A DNA stretch of 41,257 nucleotides from Pseudomonas sp. M47T1 (GTDB lineage: Bacteria > Pseudomonadota > Gammaproteobacteria > Pseudomonadales > Pseudomonadaceae). The stretch covers positions 1 through 41,257 of the forward strand of contig NZ_AJWX01000040.1 of the NCBI RefSeq assembly GCF_000263855.1, read 5' to 3'. Below the pieces are notes generated by a model. That model was not told where the DNA came from. It ran no database searches and was given only the letters and a program-made list of their open reading frames with translations. This document shows positions 1-8,067 of the stretch, piece after piece; within the stretch, counting starts at the first letter, position 1; the number at the start of each line of letters is the position of its first letter. Made by a program: the position numbers and the translations under genes.

Positions 1-7
1 TTTTCTT

Positions 8-38
8 TTGCAACCTGATTCTGCATTCGGCTTATACT
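8..38 (+). promoter_or_regulatory. Possible sigma-70 promoter of the HxlR gene
   Basis: A TTGCAA hexamer at 8-13 and a TATACT hexamer at 33-38 lie upstream of the GTG at 76. The spacing of 19 is longer than the usual 17, so this is only a candidate seen by eye. Confidence 0.3.
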
Positions 39-75
39 CCCTGCTGCCAACGCAATTGCTCATCAGGAGGCCAGA

Positions 76-528
76 GTGGCCAAGCAACCCTCCCTTGAAA
101 CCAGCGAGTGCCCGGTAGCCAGGGCGATGGAAGCGATTGGCGAGCGCTGGAGCCTGCTGATCATCCGTGACGCCTTCGACGGCGTTCGCCGCTTTGGCGA
201 CTTTCACAAAAGCCTTGGCCTGGCCAAGAACATCCTCTCGGCACGCCTGAAACTGTTGGTTGAACTGGGCGTGTTTGAGGTCCAGCCCGCCTCGGACGGC
301 AGTGCGTTCAAGGAATACCTGCTGACGGAGCGGGGGCGGGCGGTGTTCCCGGTGGTGGTGGCGTTGCGGCAGTGGGGCGAGCGGCACCTGTTTGCCCCGG
401 GCGAGGTGCACTCGGTGCTGCTGGACAAGGTGCACGGCGAGCCGGTGACGGGCATCGAGGTGCGTTCCAGTCGTGGTGTGCTGCTGGGGCCAGAAGATTG
501 TCAGCGGCAGAGCCCACGCGTCCTGTAG
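76..528 (+). CDS. HxlR-family transcriptional regulator
   Basis: A 150-residue winged-helix DNA-binding regulator of the HxlR/MarR-like type. The family usually represses or activates a neighbouring redox or detoxification gene. The N-terminal part has the family signature: a Cys near residue 12 (SECPVARA), then GERWSLLIIRDAFDG and RRFGDFHKSL, followed by the recognition-helix region (KNILSARLKLLVELGV) and the wing. The GTG at 76 is preceded by AGGAGG at 65-70, a strong ribosome binding site that fixes the start. The single Cys may be a redox sensor, as in some HxlR proteins, but that is inference. The downstream DNA (529-1018) holds no intact gene, so the target is unclear. Confidence 0.88.
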   Translation: MAKQPSLETSECPVARAMEAIGERWSLLIIRDAFDGVRRFGDFHKSLGLAKNILSARLKLLVELGVFEVQPASDGSAFKEYLLTERGRAVFPVVVALRQWGERHLFAPGEVHSVLLDKVHGEPVTGIEVRSSRGVLLGPEDCQRQSPRVL

Positions 529-600
529 TCGCTGCCGCCAGGCTGCGGGCTGTTGCGAAAGGGCATCACAGCCGCTATAGCGGCCCCGCATACCCACACA
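524..600. repeat. REP-like palindromic remnant
   Basis: CTGTAGTCGCTGCCGCCAGG followed by CTGCG directly at the end of the HxlR gene matches the Pseudomonas REP pattern (GTAGC..CTGCCG..GGCTGCG). A second imperfect arm follows (CAGCCGCTATAGCGG, about 568-582). It probably acts as a 3' end/terminator structure. Confidence 0.45.
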
Positions 601-1018
601 TGCTCGGTAAGCCTTCTGAATCCCGCCAGGGCCGCTTGAAACTGCCCTGATGGAATGAGGCGCGCGGATTGCTGCGCAGGTACCAGACCTTAGGTGGCGT
701 CGTTGCCCGCCTGGTCATAAAAGATCCCCTTGATCCAGTTTGACCCTGGACCATGTGTATGCGGCGTCCTGCGTGGTGTGACCTTATTCGCTTGACTCGC
801 CGCAGCCAATGAAAAAGTACCGGTGAAAGTGACTTTTGTGTAGGGCCATGCACATCGGTTCGGGGAAATAATGCAAACCATGCCGCCGCGAATGGATCTT
901 CGGCAGGACGGCGTTGCCGTTATACCCTGCGCTTGAACAAGCCGGGTGAAAGCGCCTCCGGTTGATGTGCCATAGCGCACCGGGGGTGGACACAGTCGCT
1001 CACAGGTTAATAAAAATA
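601..1018. other. Gene-free stretch, possible minus-strand coding debris
   Basis: No convincing gene. On the minus strand a reading frame ends at 690 with the residues NWIKGIFYDQAGNDAT and stop. It reads protein-like for about 60 codons (690-870) but matches no family I recognise. It is probably the eroded 3' end of a lost gene. Confidence 0.4.
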
Positions 1019-1322
1019 ATGCAAATCCTGACAAGTAGATCCCGCTGGGCCGTGCTCGCACTGCTTGCGCTGGGCGTCCTTATTTCCTACGTCGACCGCA
1101 CCAGCATTTCTTCTGCGCTGGCGGATCCTTCCTTCATCCAATATTTTCAATTGACCAGGCTGGCGCAACTCGGCCTTCTTCTGGTCATACGGCCTGTTCC
1201 AGGTGCCGATGGGGTGTGTTTTCACCCTATTGTTGGGCGTGGTCCATTCACTGGAAAGCCTGATTGCGTTGCGGTTACTGATCGGTGTGTCCGAGGCTAT
1301 CGTGATACGCCTTCGCAGAACA
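1019..1322 (+). pseudogene. MFS transporter (hexuronate/galactonate-type) N-terminal fragment
   Basis: The start at 1019 gives RWAVLALLALGVLISYVDRT, the first membrane helix and D-R motif of anion:cation symporter MFS proteins of the ExuT/GarP type. A frameshift near 1155 moves the reading to a second frame giving GWRNSAFFWSYGLFQVPMG, the family's helix 2. The segment that should carry the VVDRYG loop is missing, and the sequence jumps to LESLIALRLLIGVSEA (helix 4). It then stops resembling MFS near 1322. A frameshift, an internal deletion and loss of about 300 C-terminal residues make this a clear pseudogene. Confidence 0.8.
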
Positions 1323-1358
1323 TGGCCCTTTTCTGGAACATCTTTTCCCTTTCGTGCC

Positions 1359-1595
1359 TCGGTCTGGGAGCGCACCCAGGAAAGCAGCATCTACATCATT
1401 CATCCCGATGGCTCGGGCTGGAAGAAGATCGCCAGCAAGCCAGGCTTCGACGAAAGTTCGCCGACCTGGTCGCCCGATGGCAAATACGTCGCGTTTTATG
1501 AGACGCCCGTGGAATCCACGTGGGGCGCGCACCGCCCGGAGTTTATCAACAAGGTCAGCTCGCAGATTGAATCGGTTGATCTGGCCGCCACTTGA
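1359..1595 (+). pseudogene. TolB-like (PD40) beta-propeller protein, C-terminal fragment
   Basis: The frame reads SSIYIIHPDGSG, then SSPTWSPDGKYVAFY. This is the typical PD40/TolB WD40-like repeat (xxIY..dpDGSg...p.WSPDGk.iaF), and the frame ends at 1595. There is no start of its own: it is fused in frame to the MFS debris upstream. It is therefore the tail of a periplasmic or secreted propeller protein whose first part has been lost. Confidence 0.65.
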
Positions 1596-1700
1596 GTCAG
1601 ATTGCGGTACGTGTCGATCGCCATGAGCAGGCGCAAGTGGCGCGCCTTCAGGTTGATCTGCAAATACCAGTCGATATGCTTCACATTGGGTACCTCAGCC
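1583..1700 (-). pseudogene. LysR-family regulator, N-terminal HTH fragment
   Basis: Read on the minus strand, the residues HIDWYLQINLKARHLRLLMA and then IDTYRNLTQVAA match the start of a LysR HTH domain (L..RHLRLL.A......L..AA). The frame then runs into the propeller fragment, so only about 35 residues of homology remain. Its end coincides with the end of the PD40 fragment (1583-1595), which marks a recombination junction. Confidence 0.6.
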
Positions 1701-1863
1701 GTTTCAGCTTTTTTCAAGGTGGGGTATCCATGGGGCCGGCAGGAGGCGCGAGCGCAGGGCACGCTGGAATGTTGCGCGTGTATCGCTGCCGTAGCCATTG
1801 AGAAAAAAGTCGTTGCGTTTGAGTGAATGGTTAAGGAAGGCCATCCTGTTACCACCGACCCCA
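1701..1863. other. Spacer without recognisable gene
   Basis: Nothing recognised between the LysR fragment and the 3' end of the autotransporter gene. No T-tailed hairpin was seen. Confidence 0.4.
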
Positions 1864-4800
1864 TCAGAACCGATACGCCACCCGCACCGACAACCCATTG
1901 GACTGCGACGCCTCACCGATCGCCCGGGTACCCTGGTAGCCAATCCCGGTACTGAGCCCCGATGCCCAGAGAAAATCCACGCCCAGCATTGCCGACAGCG
2001 TGTTGTCGCCAAACCCTTCAGTGGTGACTGAGTAAGTTGAATCGCCCACGTCCACGTACCCCAGTCGGGCAGTGCTGGCGGCATTGAAGGTATGGCTGTA
2101 TTCAAGACGCGAGCGCAGGCTCAGGTAAGCCCAGCCCAGCGGTATGCCGTATTGCCCGCGCACGCCCGCCACGCTCGACAGCAACGACAGGCGCTGCTGG
2201 GCGTAGGCCAGGTTGTAGGCCCCGGCATCGGACTCGTCGAACCCGCGCAGCCAGGTGGTGGAAGCGTCCAGCCGGCCATAAGGTGAAACCAGCCAGTGAC
2301 CGCCCTTCATGTCGTAGCCTGAGCTGAGGGAGGCAAACAGCTGGTCGCCATCGCGCGTGCCCTTTGCGTAGCGGGCCGCTTCGCTCACGTAGCGGTCACT
2401 GTCGAATGAAAGGCGGCTGTAGCCCAGCAGCGCGTCGACGAAAACCGCCGTGGGGTGGTAACTGCCATACACCGCCGCGCTGTAGGACTCGCCACGGCTG
2501 GTGCTGCCCGAGGAGCCTATATCGCTTTTGTCGCTGCCATAACCGATGCCCATGCCCACGGTCACCGCCCTGGACAGGCGAACGTCAACGCCGCTGCTGA
2601 CGCCGATGGTGGTGTTGCTGACTTTGCTGCCGTTTTGTCGGGTGTCGCCGAAATCCACATAGCCGCCTGTCCACACCGACACGTCGCCGTTGGGCAGGGG
2701 CTGGGGGGCTTTGCTGTCGGCGGCGCCCAGCAGGGCAGGTGGGTCATTGGCGGGTGGTTGCAGCGTGGCCAGTGAATTCAGGGCGTCGCGGTTGTTGTCG
2801 TCCTGGGCTTGAGTGCTTTTGGACTGGGCCACGTTGAAGTGCAGATTGAAGGCGTTGCGGTGGCCGTCCAGGCTGTGCAGTTGCTCGAGGCGGTCGTTGA
2901 AGTTGCTGACTTGGGCCTTGGCGAACTGCGACGCGCTTTGCGCCTGGGCATTGAGCATGCCGACCACCTCCGCATTCTGGCTGGGGTCGGTACGGCCGGT
3001 GATTTGCAGCGTCAGGGTGGCGGGCTGCGAAGTGCCCCACTGGTTGGCCAAGGTAAACCGCAACGTCACGGTGCCGCTGGCTTTTGCCGCCGCCGTGAAG
3101 CTGAGCAATGTCTGGGTGAGGCGGGCGGTGCCCATGGTCTGTGCCGGCTGTTCAAGCAGCACCGCCGAGGTAAAGGGGCCGCCTGTGGCGCCGCTGCTCA
3201 GGTCGACGCTGACGCTCTGGCCCGCCGCGACAGTGACCGACGTGTCGGCGGCCTTGGGCGTGGTGCCGTTGATGGTGAGCGAGTAACTGGCGGTTGCCTG
3301 CGCGGAATTGGCATCGGTGGCGGTGACGACAATCGCGGTGCTACCGGCGGTGGTTGGAGTGCCCGCAAGGCTGCCGGAGCCGCTGTCCAGGCTCAGGCCA
3401 GCGGGCAGGCCCGAGGCGCTGAAACGGTAGGGGCTGACACCACCGCTGGCGCTGAACACCTGGTGATAGGCGCTGCCCACCGTGGCGGCAGTCAGTGCAC
3501 CGGCGGCAGGGGCAAGGCTCAGCGTGGCGGCGGCTACGGTGACCGTGACGGTGGCGGCAGAGGACGTACCCGAGGCGTTGCTGGCGCTGTAGGTGAAGCT
3601 GTCGCTGCCCGAGTACCCGGCGGTGGGGGTGTAGCGCAGGCTGGTGCCGCTGGCCACGGCCGTGCCATGGGTGGGGGCCGAGGCCACCGTAATGGAGGTG
3701 GCGGTGCCGCCTGACAGGGCCAGGGTGATGAGGTTGTTGGTGCTGTTGGCGCTGACGGTGGCGGACACGGCCGACGCCACTGGCACGGGCTCGGCAATGG
3801 ACAGGGTGTAGGCCGCCGAACCGCTGTTGCTGAGGCTGTCGGTCGCGGTGATGGAGAAGCTGTATTGCCCCACCGTGGACGGTGTGCCGCTGATCAGCCC
3901 CGTTGAGGCATCCAGGCCAAGGCCCGTCGGCAGGCTCGTCGCCGTGTAGTGGTAGGGCGCGGTGCCCCCTGTCGCGGTGATCAATTGGCTGTAGGCGCTG
4001 CCGACCCGGGCAGCCGCCAGCGCCCCTGCGCCCGGGCTCAGGGTCAGCGGCGTGGCAGCGACGGTGACCGTCACGGTTGCAGGCGTGGAGGTGCCGCTGG
4101 CGTTGGTGACGGTGTAGGTAAAGCTGTCTGTGCCGGTAAAGCCCGTCGTGGGGGTGTAGGTGATGGCCAGGCCGGTTGCCGTCGCCGTGCCGTGGGCCGC
4201 AGCGCTGGCAATCGTGGCGCTGGTTGCCGCCCCACCGGAAAGGTTGAGCGGCACGCTGTTGTTGCTGCTGTTGGCGGCCACTGTCACCGATACCGCGCCC
4301 GCCACGGGCGCTTGCTGCGCGATCGTCAGGGTGTAGTTGGCTGTGCCTGTGGCCGCGTTAGCGTCGGTGGCCACAAGCGCCACCGTGTAAGTGCCGGCGG
4401 CCGTCGGCGTGCCGCTGACCACCCCTGTGGCGGCCGTGAGGGTGAGCCCGGCAGGCAAGCCGGTGGCGGTATAGCTGTAGGGCGAAGTCCCGCCGGCACT
4501 GCTGAACGTCTGGCTGTAGCTGACGCCCACTTGCCCGGCGGGCAAGGTACCGGATGCCGGCGTTACCGTCAGCGTGGGCCGCGACACGGTCAACGACACC
4601 GTGGCCGCCGTGGAGGTGCCGGAGGCGTTGGTGGCGGTGTAGGTAAACGAATCACTGCCCGAGTATCCGGCCACCGGCGTGTAGCTGATGCTGGTGCCCG
4701 ACGCTGTGGCCGTGCCATGGCTGGCCGCGGAGGCGACGGCCACCGAGGTGGGGGTGCCGGTGATTGCCAGGGTAATGGGATTGTTCGACGAGTTGGCGGC

Positions 4801-5571
4801 GACGGTCGCTGTGGCATCGGCGCCCACCGGGGCGGCCTCGGCGCGGGTGACGGTGATGGAATAGGTTTTGCTCGTCTGGCCATCGGCGGCGGTGACTGCG
4901 ACGGTGATAGTGTTCGCCCCCACCGCCAGGCTGATCGCCGAAGAGTCGGCCCCCGAAGCAACCGACGCGCCGTTGACCGTGATGGTGCTGTCGCTGGCGG
5001 TGGCGGTCGGTCGCACAACGACTGAGCTGGTGCCGTTGCCCACGGCCGCGGTGTAGGTGGTAGTGGCCGCCGTGAAGGTCGGCGACGGCGTGCCGGCGGA
5101 CAAGGTCAGACCGGTCAGGGAAGCGTCGGCCACAACGGCGCCAGAGCAAATGATGCTGACAGCACCGATGTACGTGCCGGTGGAAATCTGCGCGTAAAGG
5201 CCGCCCGCTGCCAACTGGCTGGACGATACGGTCGCTGAGTAGGACCCCGCGCTGCCGGTGTAGCTGCGGTAATCGGAATAGACCGTGGTGATGTTTTGTG
5301 ACCGCAGGTTCACCAGCTCCGACGTTATCGCGCTACCGCCTGCACCTTGGCCATTGTCGGTATACGAAAAAGTGACGCTTTCGCCGCTGGCAAAAGCAGT
5401 ACTGGCGAACCGTCCTGAGTAGGAGGTGGTACCACTGTTTGCGTTCAGCGTCGAACAGGCCGTGGACAAGGCGTGGGCGAGGGTAGCCTGCAGCAGCATG
5501 ACCAAGCCGATGACGCATCGAAGGGTAATTCCTTTGTTCGCAAGCAACGAAGAACTCACGGTAAATTCCAT
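1864..5571 (-). CDS. Modular autotransporter with Ig-like passenger repeats
   Basis: A 1235-residue type Va autotransporter. Residues 1-35 form a long signal peptide ending near AHALS. Residues about 148-245 are a cadherin-like beta-sandwich (SLTGLTLSAG...TYSITVTRAEA). Residues 252-772 contain three tandem modules of about 175 residues, each a Big_9/cadherin-like half (VTVAANSSNN...GSDSFTYTATNASGTS) plus a putative-Ig (He_PIG) half (GLPAGLTL...GTPTAAGTY). A partial fourth module (775-857) follows, then a helical linker (about 862-930) and the 12-strand barrel (about 960-1235) ending in VAYRF, the C-terminal Phe recognised by the BAM machinery. The passenger is almost free of Cys and charged residues, typical of an extended surface stalk or adhesin. 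The ligand is unknown. The start codon has only a weak ribosome site; Met25 is an alternative but would shorten the signal peptide. The neighbour lspA-like gene is divergent. Confidence 0.9.
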   Translation of the reverse strand: MEFTVSSSLLANKGITLRCVIGLVMLLQATLAHALSTACSTLNANSGTTSYSGRFASTAFASGESVTFSYTDNGQGAGGSAITSELVNLRSQNITTVYSDYRSYTGSAGSYSATVSSSQLAAGGLYAQISTGTYIGAVSIICSGAVVADASLTGLTLSAGTPSPTFTAATTTYTAAVGNGTSSVVVRPTATASDSTITVNGASVASGADSSAISLAVGANTITVAVTAADGQTSKTYSITVTRAEAAPVGADATATVAANSSNNPITLAITGTPTSVAVASAASHGTATASGTSISYTPVAGYSGSDSFTYTATNASGTSTAATVSLTVSRPTLTVTPASGTLPAGQVGVSYSQTFSSAGGTSPYSYTATGLPAGLTLTAATGVVSGTPTAAGTYTVALVATDANAATGTANYTLTIAQQAPVAGAVSVTVAANSSNNSVPLNLSGGAATSATIASAAAHGTATATGLAITYTPTTGFTGTDSFTYTVTNASGTSTPATVTVTVAATPLTLSPGAGALAAARVGSAYSQLITATGGTAPYHYTATSLPTGLGLDASTGLISGTPSTVGQYSFSITATDSLSNSGSAAYTLSIAEPVPVASAVSATVSANSTNNLITLALSGGTATSITVASAPTHGTAVASGTSLRYTPTAGYSGSDSFTYSASNASGTSSAATVTVTVAAATLSLAPAAGALTAATVGSAYHQVFSASGGVSPYRFSASGLPAGLSLDSGSGSLAGTPTTAGSTAIVVTATDANSAQATASYSLTINGTTPKAADTSVTVAAGQSVSVDLSSGATGGPFTSAVLLEQPAQTMGTARLTQTLLSFTAAAKASGTVTLRFTLANQWGTSQPATLTLQITGRTDPSQNAEVVGMLNAQAQSASQFAKAQVSNFNDRLEQLHSLDGHRNAFNLHFNVAQSKSTQAQDDNNRDALNSLATLQPPANDPPALLGAADSKAPQPLPNGDVSVWTGGYVDFGDTRQNGSKVSNTTIGVSSGVDVRLSRAVTVGMGIGYGSDKSDIGSSGSTSRGESYSAAVYGSYHPTAVFVDALLGYSRLSFDSDRYVSEAARYAKGTRDGDQLFASLSSGYDMKGGHWLVSPYGRLDASTTWLRGFDESDAGAYNLAYAQQRLSLLSSVAGVRGQYGIPLGWAYLSLRSRLEYSHTFNAASTARLGYVDVGDSTYSVTTEGFGDNTLSAMLGVDFLWASGLSTGIGYQGTRAIGEASQSNGLSVRVAYRF
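3250..4818 (-). repeat. Three tandem ~520-bp passenger repeats inside the autotransporter gene
   Basis: Units lie at about 4818-4300, 4299-3775 and 3774-3250 (519, 525 and 525 bp). Each encodes one Big_9 plus one He_PIG module. The units keep shared cores (SGSDSFTY/TGTDSFTY, NASGTS, GLPAGL) but differ at many positions. They are substrates for recombination that could change stalk length by whole modules without breaking the frame. Confidence 0.8.
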
Positions 5572-5908
5572 TTAAAGGTGGCTGCCAGGCGCACATCGAG
5601 TGATGGGTGTCGGATCGAAGCAGGTACACGAATCGAGGGTAAGGAGCCTTTCCAGGGGAAGGGACGCAAGCGATGGCATTATGCCTGCGCTCTGTGGCCG
5701 TTGCATCAAGGCAATGGTTACATTCTTGACTCAATGCGTTGGGGCGAAAGCGGCAGAGGCGCCGTCAGACGCAGCGGTGCAGACCAGGAACGTAAAGGTG
5801 AACAGATGCCTTTGTCCTGTTGTACCCTTTTGCGGCACACCCCCCGTCGCCTCCGCGAGGCGGTAGCCACGTCGTGGGGCTCATCAGCAGTCGAGCAAGG
5901 GATATCTC
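5572..5908. other. Divergent intergenic region
   Basis: 337 bp between the divergent autotransporter and lspA-like genes. No gene is supported. A short hairpin CGCCTC-CGC-GAGGCG sits near 5849-5863. Promoters for both genes should be here, but no clear pair of hexamers stood out. Confidence 0.4.
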
Positions 5909-6400
5909 ATGGGAGACGTTTGGAAAAGCCGGATCTTTGCAGTGATGATCGGCATGGTGTTCATCCTCTCTGATCAATGGATCAAGGTGCAGGCGTTGTG
6001 GAGGTTGCAGTCGGAAAGCTTCAGGTTCGGCGGCAGCCTGACCTGGCTCGATGTCGCCTTGAGCCTGAATGGCGGAGCGTTCCTGAGTGTGGGCGCCGGC
6101 TTGGCTCCCGCGGTCAAACAGCTGATTTTTATCGTAGGGGTAGCTGTGGTGGTGTGCTGGGCGTTCTGGTGGTCACTGAGCCGCTGGAGTGCATCGCCCC
6201 GCCGCGTGCTCGCCGTTTATTTCATCGCGCTGGGTGGTGCGTCGAACCTCATTGATCGTGTGTTTCGTGACGGTCATGTGGTTGATTACCTGATCCTGAA
6301 TCTTGGGTCCCTGCACACCGGGGTATTCAACCTGGCCGATATTGCGATTATGGTTGGGGCAGGGGCATTACTACTCACGGAATTAAGGAAGCGCGGTTAA
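5909..6400 (+). CDS. Lipoprotein signal peptidase (LspA) family, probable second copy
   Basis: A 163-residue inner-membrane aspartic protease of the signal peptidase II family, which cleaves prolipoproteins ahead of the lipidated Cys. Four membrane segments are visible (about 8-22, 66-88, 97-112, 136-158). The family blocks are present: SDQWIK (D22, K26), LNGGAF (NxGxxF), GGASNLIDR with the catalytic D116, and FNLAD with the second catalytic D144. The length is normal. The housekeeping lspA usually lies between ileS and fkpB; here there is neither, only an autotransporter and a broken SDR. This is therefore probably a paralogue with a specialised or horizontally acquired role. The ATG at 5909 follows a weak AAGGGATAT site. 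Confidence 0.82.
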   Translation: MGDVWKSRIFAVMIGMVFILSDQWIKVQALWRLQSESFRFGGSLTWLDVALSLNGGAFLSVGAGLAPAVKQLIFIVGVAVVVCWAFWWSLSRWSASPRRVLAVYFIALGGASNLIDRVFRDGHVVDYLILNLGSLHTGVFNLADIAIMVGAGALLLTELRKRG

Positions 6401-6412
6401 CGGTTAATACCG

Positions 6413-6958
6413 GTGTTGCTGACGGTATCGGCGTGCGCGCCGCGTTGGATAAGGAGAATGGAGGACTGGCGCAGCGTGCATCAAACCAATCTCGACGGCG
6501 TATGCCTGGGGCGCAAATACGCTATCCGCGCCATGCGCCAAGCCGGCGCAGGTTCCATCGTCAACATTTCCTCGCGCGCAGGCCTGGTCGGTATTCCAGG
6601 CGCCGCCGCGTATGCATCGTCCAAAGCGGCGGTTCGCAATCACACTAAAACGGTGGCGCTTTATTGTGCCAAGCAGGGCCTCAACGCTCGATGCAACTCG
6701 ATCCATCCGGCGGCCATCCTCACGCCCATGCGGGAGCCCATGCTGGGCAGCGATGCAGGTCGCCAGGAGCGGATGGCCGCGTTGGTGCGGGATACTCCGC
6801 TCAGACGATTCGGGATGCCTGAAGAAGTGGGTGCCGTGGCCCTGATGCTCGCGGGCGATGATGCGACTTACATTACGGGAAGTGAATTCAATATTGATGG
6901 TGGTTTGCTGGCAGGGCCGGCTGTGACGCCGACAGTCGTGGAGGGGAGTGGGGGCTAG
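6413..6958 (+). pseudogene. Short-chain dehydrogenase, 5'-truncated
   Basis: From about 6461 the frame reads DWRSVHQTNLDGVCLG, GSIVNISSRAGLVG, then AAYASSKAAV with the catalytic Tyr-x3-Lys, and an FNIDGG C-terminus. This is the second half of a classical SDR. The whole nucleotide-binding half (TGxxxGIG, NNAG, about 90 residues) is missing. The apparent GTG start at 6413 adds residues unlike the family. It cannot bind NAD(P) normally, so I read it as a gene remnant. It starts 12 bp after the lspA-like gene. Confidence 0.8.
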
Positions 6959-7023
6959 GTCGTTGAATTGCGTCTGCCCCCCCCAAAGTCGCGGGCCCAC
7001 CCCATTGATCGCGTCGTCTGCAT

Positions 7024-7081
7024 CGCGGCCAAGGCCGGCTCCTACCACGGATGGCTCAGGAGCCGACTTTAGTCGCGATGC
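7024..7081. repeat. REP/REPIN-type inverted repeat
   Basis: Two arms of 26 nt face each other: CTGCATCGCGGCCAAGG...CTCCT and AGGAGCCGAC...GCGATGCAG, with about 22 of 26 positions complementary. The GGCCAAGGCCGGCTCCTAC core is the common fluorescens-group REP sequence. It lies between the SDR remnant and the convergent TSUP gene. Confidence 0.7.
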
Positions 7082-7146
7082 AGGCAACGCGGTGTCAAGA
7101 CAGCCGCTGGCCGAAAGTCTGACCACTGTTGCCCCTGATCTGCTGG

Positions 7147-7992
7147 TCACTTGAACGCCAGGCCCAGACCCGCCAGGGCGAGCAACCCGATGTAGATGCG
7201 TGCATGCAACCTGTCAGGAATCTTGCCCGCCAGCGGTAATGCCACCCGCACCCCTATCACCGAACCGATGCTCAACAACACGAACGCCGGAAGGTAGATG
7301 TAGCCCAGCAAACCGCTGTGTAACCCCGGCGTCTGGAGCGGCCCCATGGCCCCGTACATCAGCGATCCTGCCAACGCCACCGGCAGGCTCAGAGGGTTTG
7401 CCAATGCTAAGGCCTGGGCCATGCTCAGCCCCGACCTGCGCAGCAACGGAACCGTCATCACACTGCCACCCACGCCCAGCAGGGCAGCCACGACGCCAAT
7501 GGCAACGCCTTTGAAGGGCGCGGCACCTAGCCTTCGGGGGCTGGCGTCCGAGGTTCGGAGAAACCCCTTGCGGATCATGCAGTCGGCGATGGTAAGCCCC
7601 AGGTAAGCGATGAAACCGGCGCGCACAGCGTCACTGGTCATTGCACTACCCAGCATGGCGCCGCCCACCGCGCCGACTGCGATATAGCCCACCAGCGGCC
7701 AGATAAAACCGCCAACAAGTCTGCCTGCGCGGTGCTGTTTAAACGTCGCCATCGACGCGTTGATCACCATGACGGCCGTCGAGGTGCCGACGGCGATTTG
7801 CATGGCGGCGTCATAACCAACCTCACCTGGGGCATGGCTGGCAATCAGCAGGTGATAAACCAGCGGTACCGCGACAAAACCACCACCGAAGCCAAACAGC
7901 ACAGTGGTGACGCCGGTCATGCAACCCAGCACTGCCAATATCAATAGGCTCATCCAGTATTGTCCATTGCTCAATGTTCGTTGAGCGGGCAT
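7147..7992 (-). CDS. TSUP-family (TauE/SafE) membrane permease
   Basis: A 281-residue inner-membrane protein of the sulfite/organosulfonate exporter family (TSUP, DUF81). The two homologous halves of the family are visible, each with its glycine-rich loop: GVTTVLFGFGGGFVAVPL near residue 26 and IGVVAALLGVGGSVMTVPLL near residue 167. Eight or so hydrophobic helices span the length. The substrate cannot be read from sequence; sulfite, sulfoacetate or other small anions are known for relatives. It is divergent from an AraC regulator 75 bp away, the likely controller. The start at 7992 has no strong ribosome site; Met14 (7953) is an alternative. Confidence 0.85.
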   Translation of the reverse strand: MPAQRTLSNGQYWMSLLILAVLGCMTGVTTVLFGFGGGFVAVPLVYHLLIASHAPGEVGYDAAMQIAVGTSTAVMVINASMATFKQHRAGRLVGGFIWPLVGYIAVGAVGGAMLGSAMTSDAVRAGFIAYLGLTIADCMIRKGFLRTSDASPRRLGAAPFKGVAIGVVAALLGVGGSVMTVPLLRRSGLSMAQALALANPLSLPVALAGSLMYGAMGPLQTPGLHSGLLGYIYLPAFVLLSIGSVIGVRVALPLAGKIPDRLHARIYIGLLALAGLGLAFK

Positions 7993-8067
7993 CTTAAGGG
8001 CGCGGGCCGCGGTGGGCTTTTGCGAACGAGCCTACCGTGTTTTCGTTCCGGCCAAGCTTCCTGGATC

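Noticed and set aside
3949..5025. 358-codon plus-strand frame opposite the autotransporter (and others at 2809-3714)
   Set aside because: Gly/Arg-rich shadow of the repetitive high-G+C passenger gene. No ribosome site or family features.
7960..8067. N-terminal extension of the AraC gene to 7960
   Set aside because: It would overlap the divergent permease start and adds residues unlike the family. ATGs at 8068-8074 fit better.
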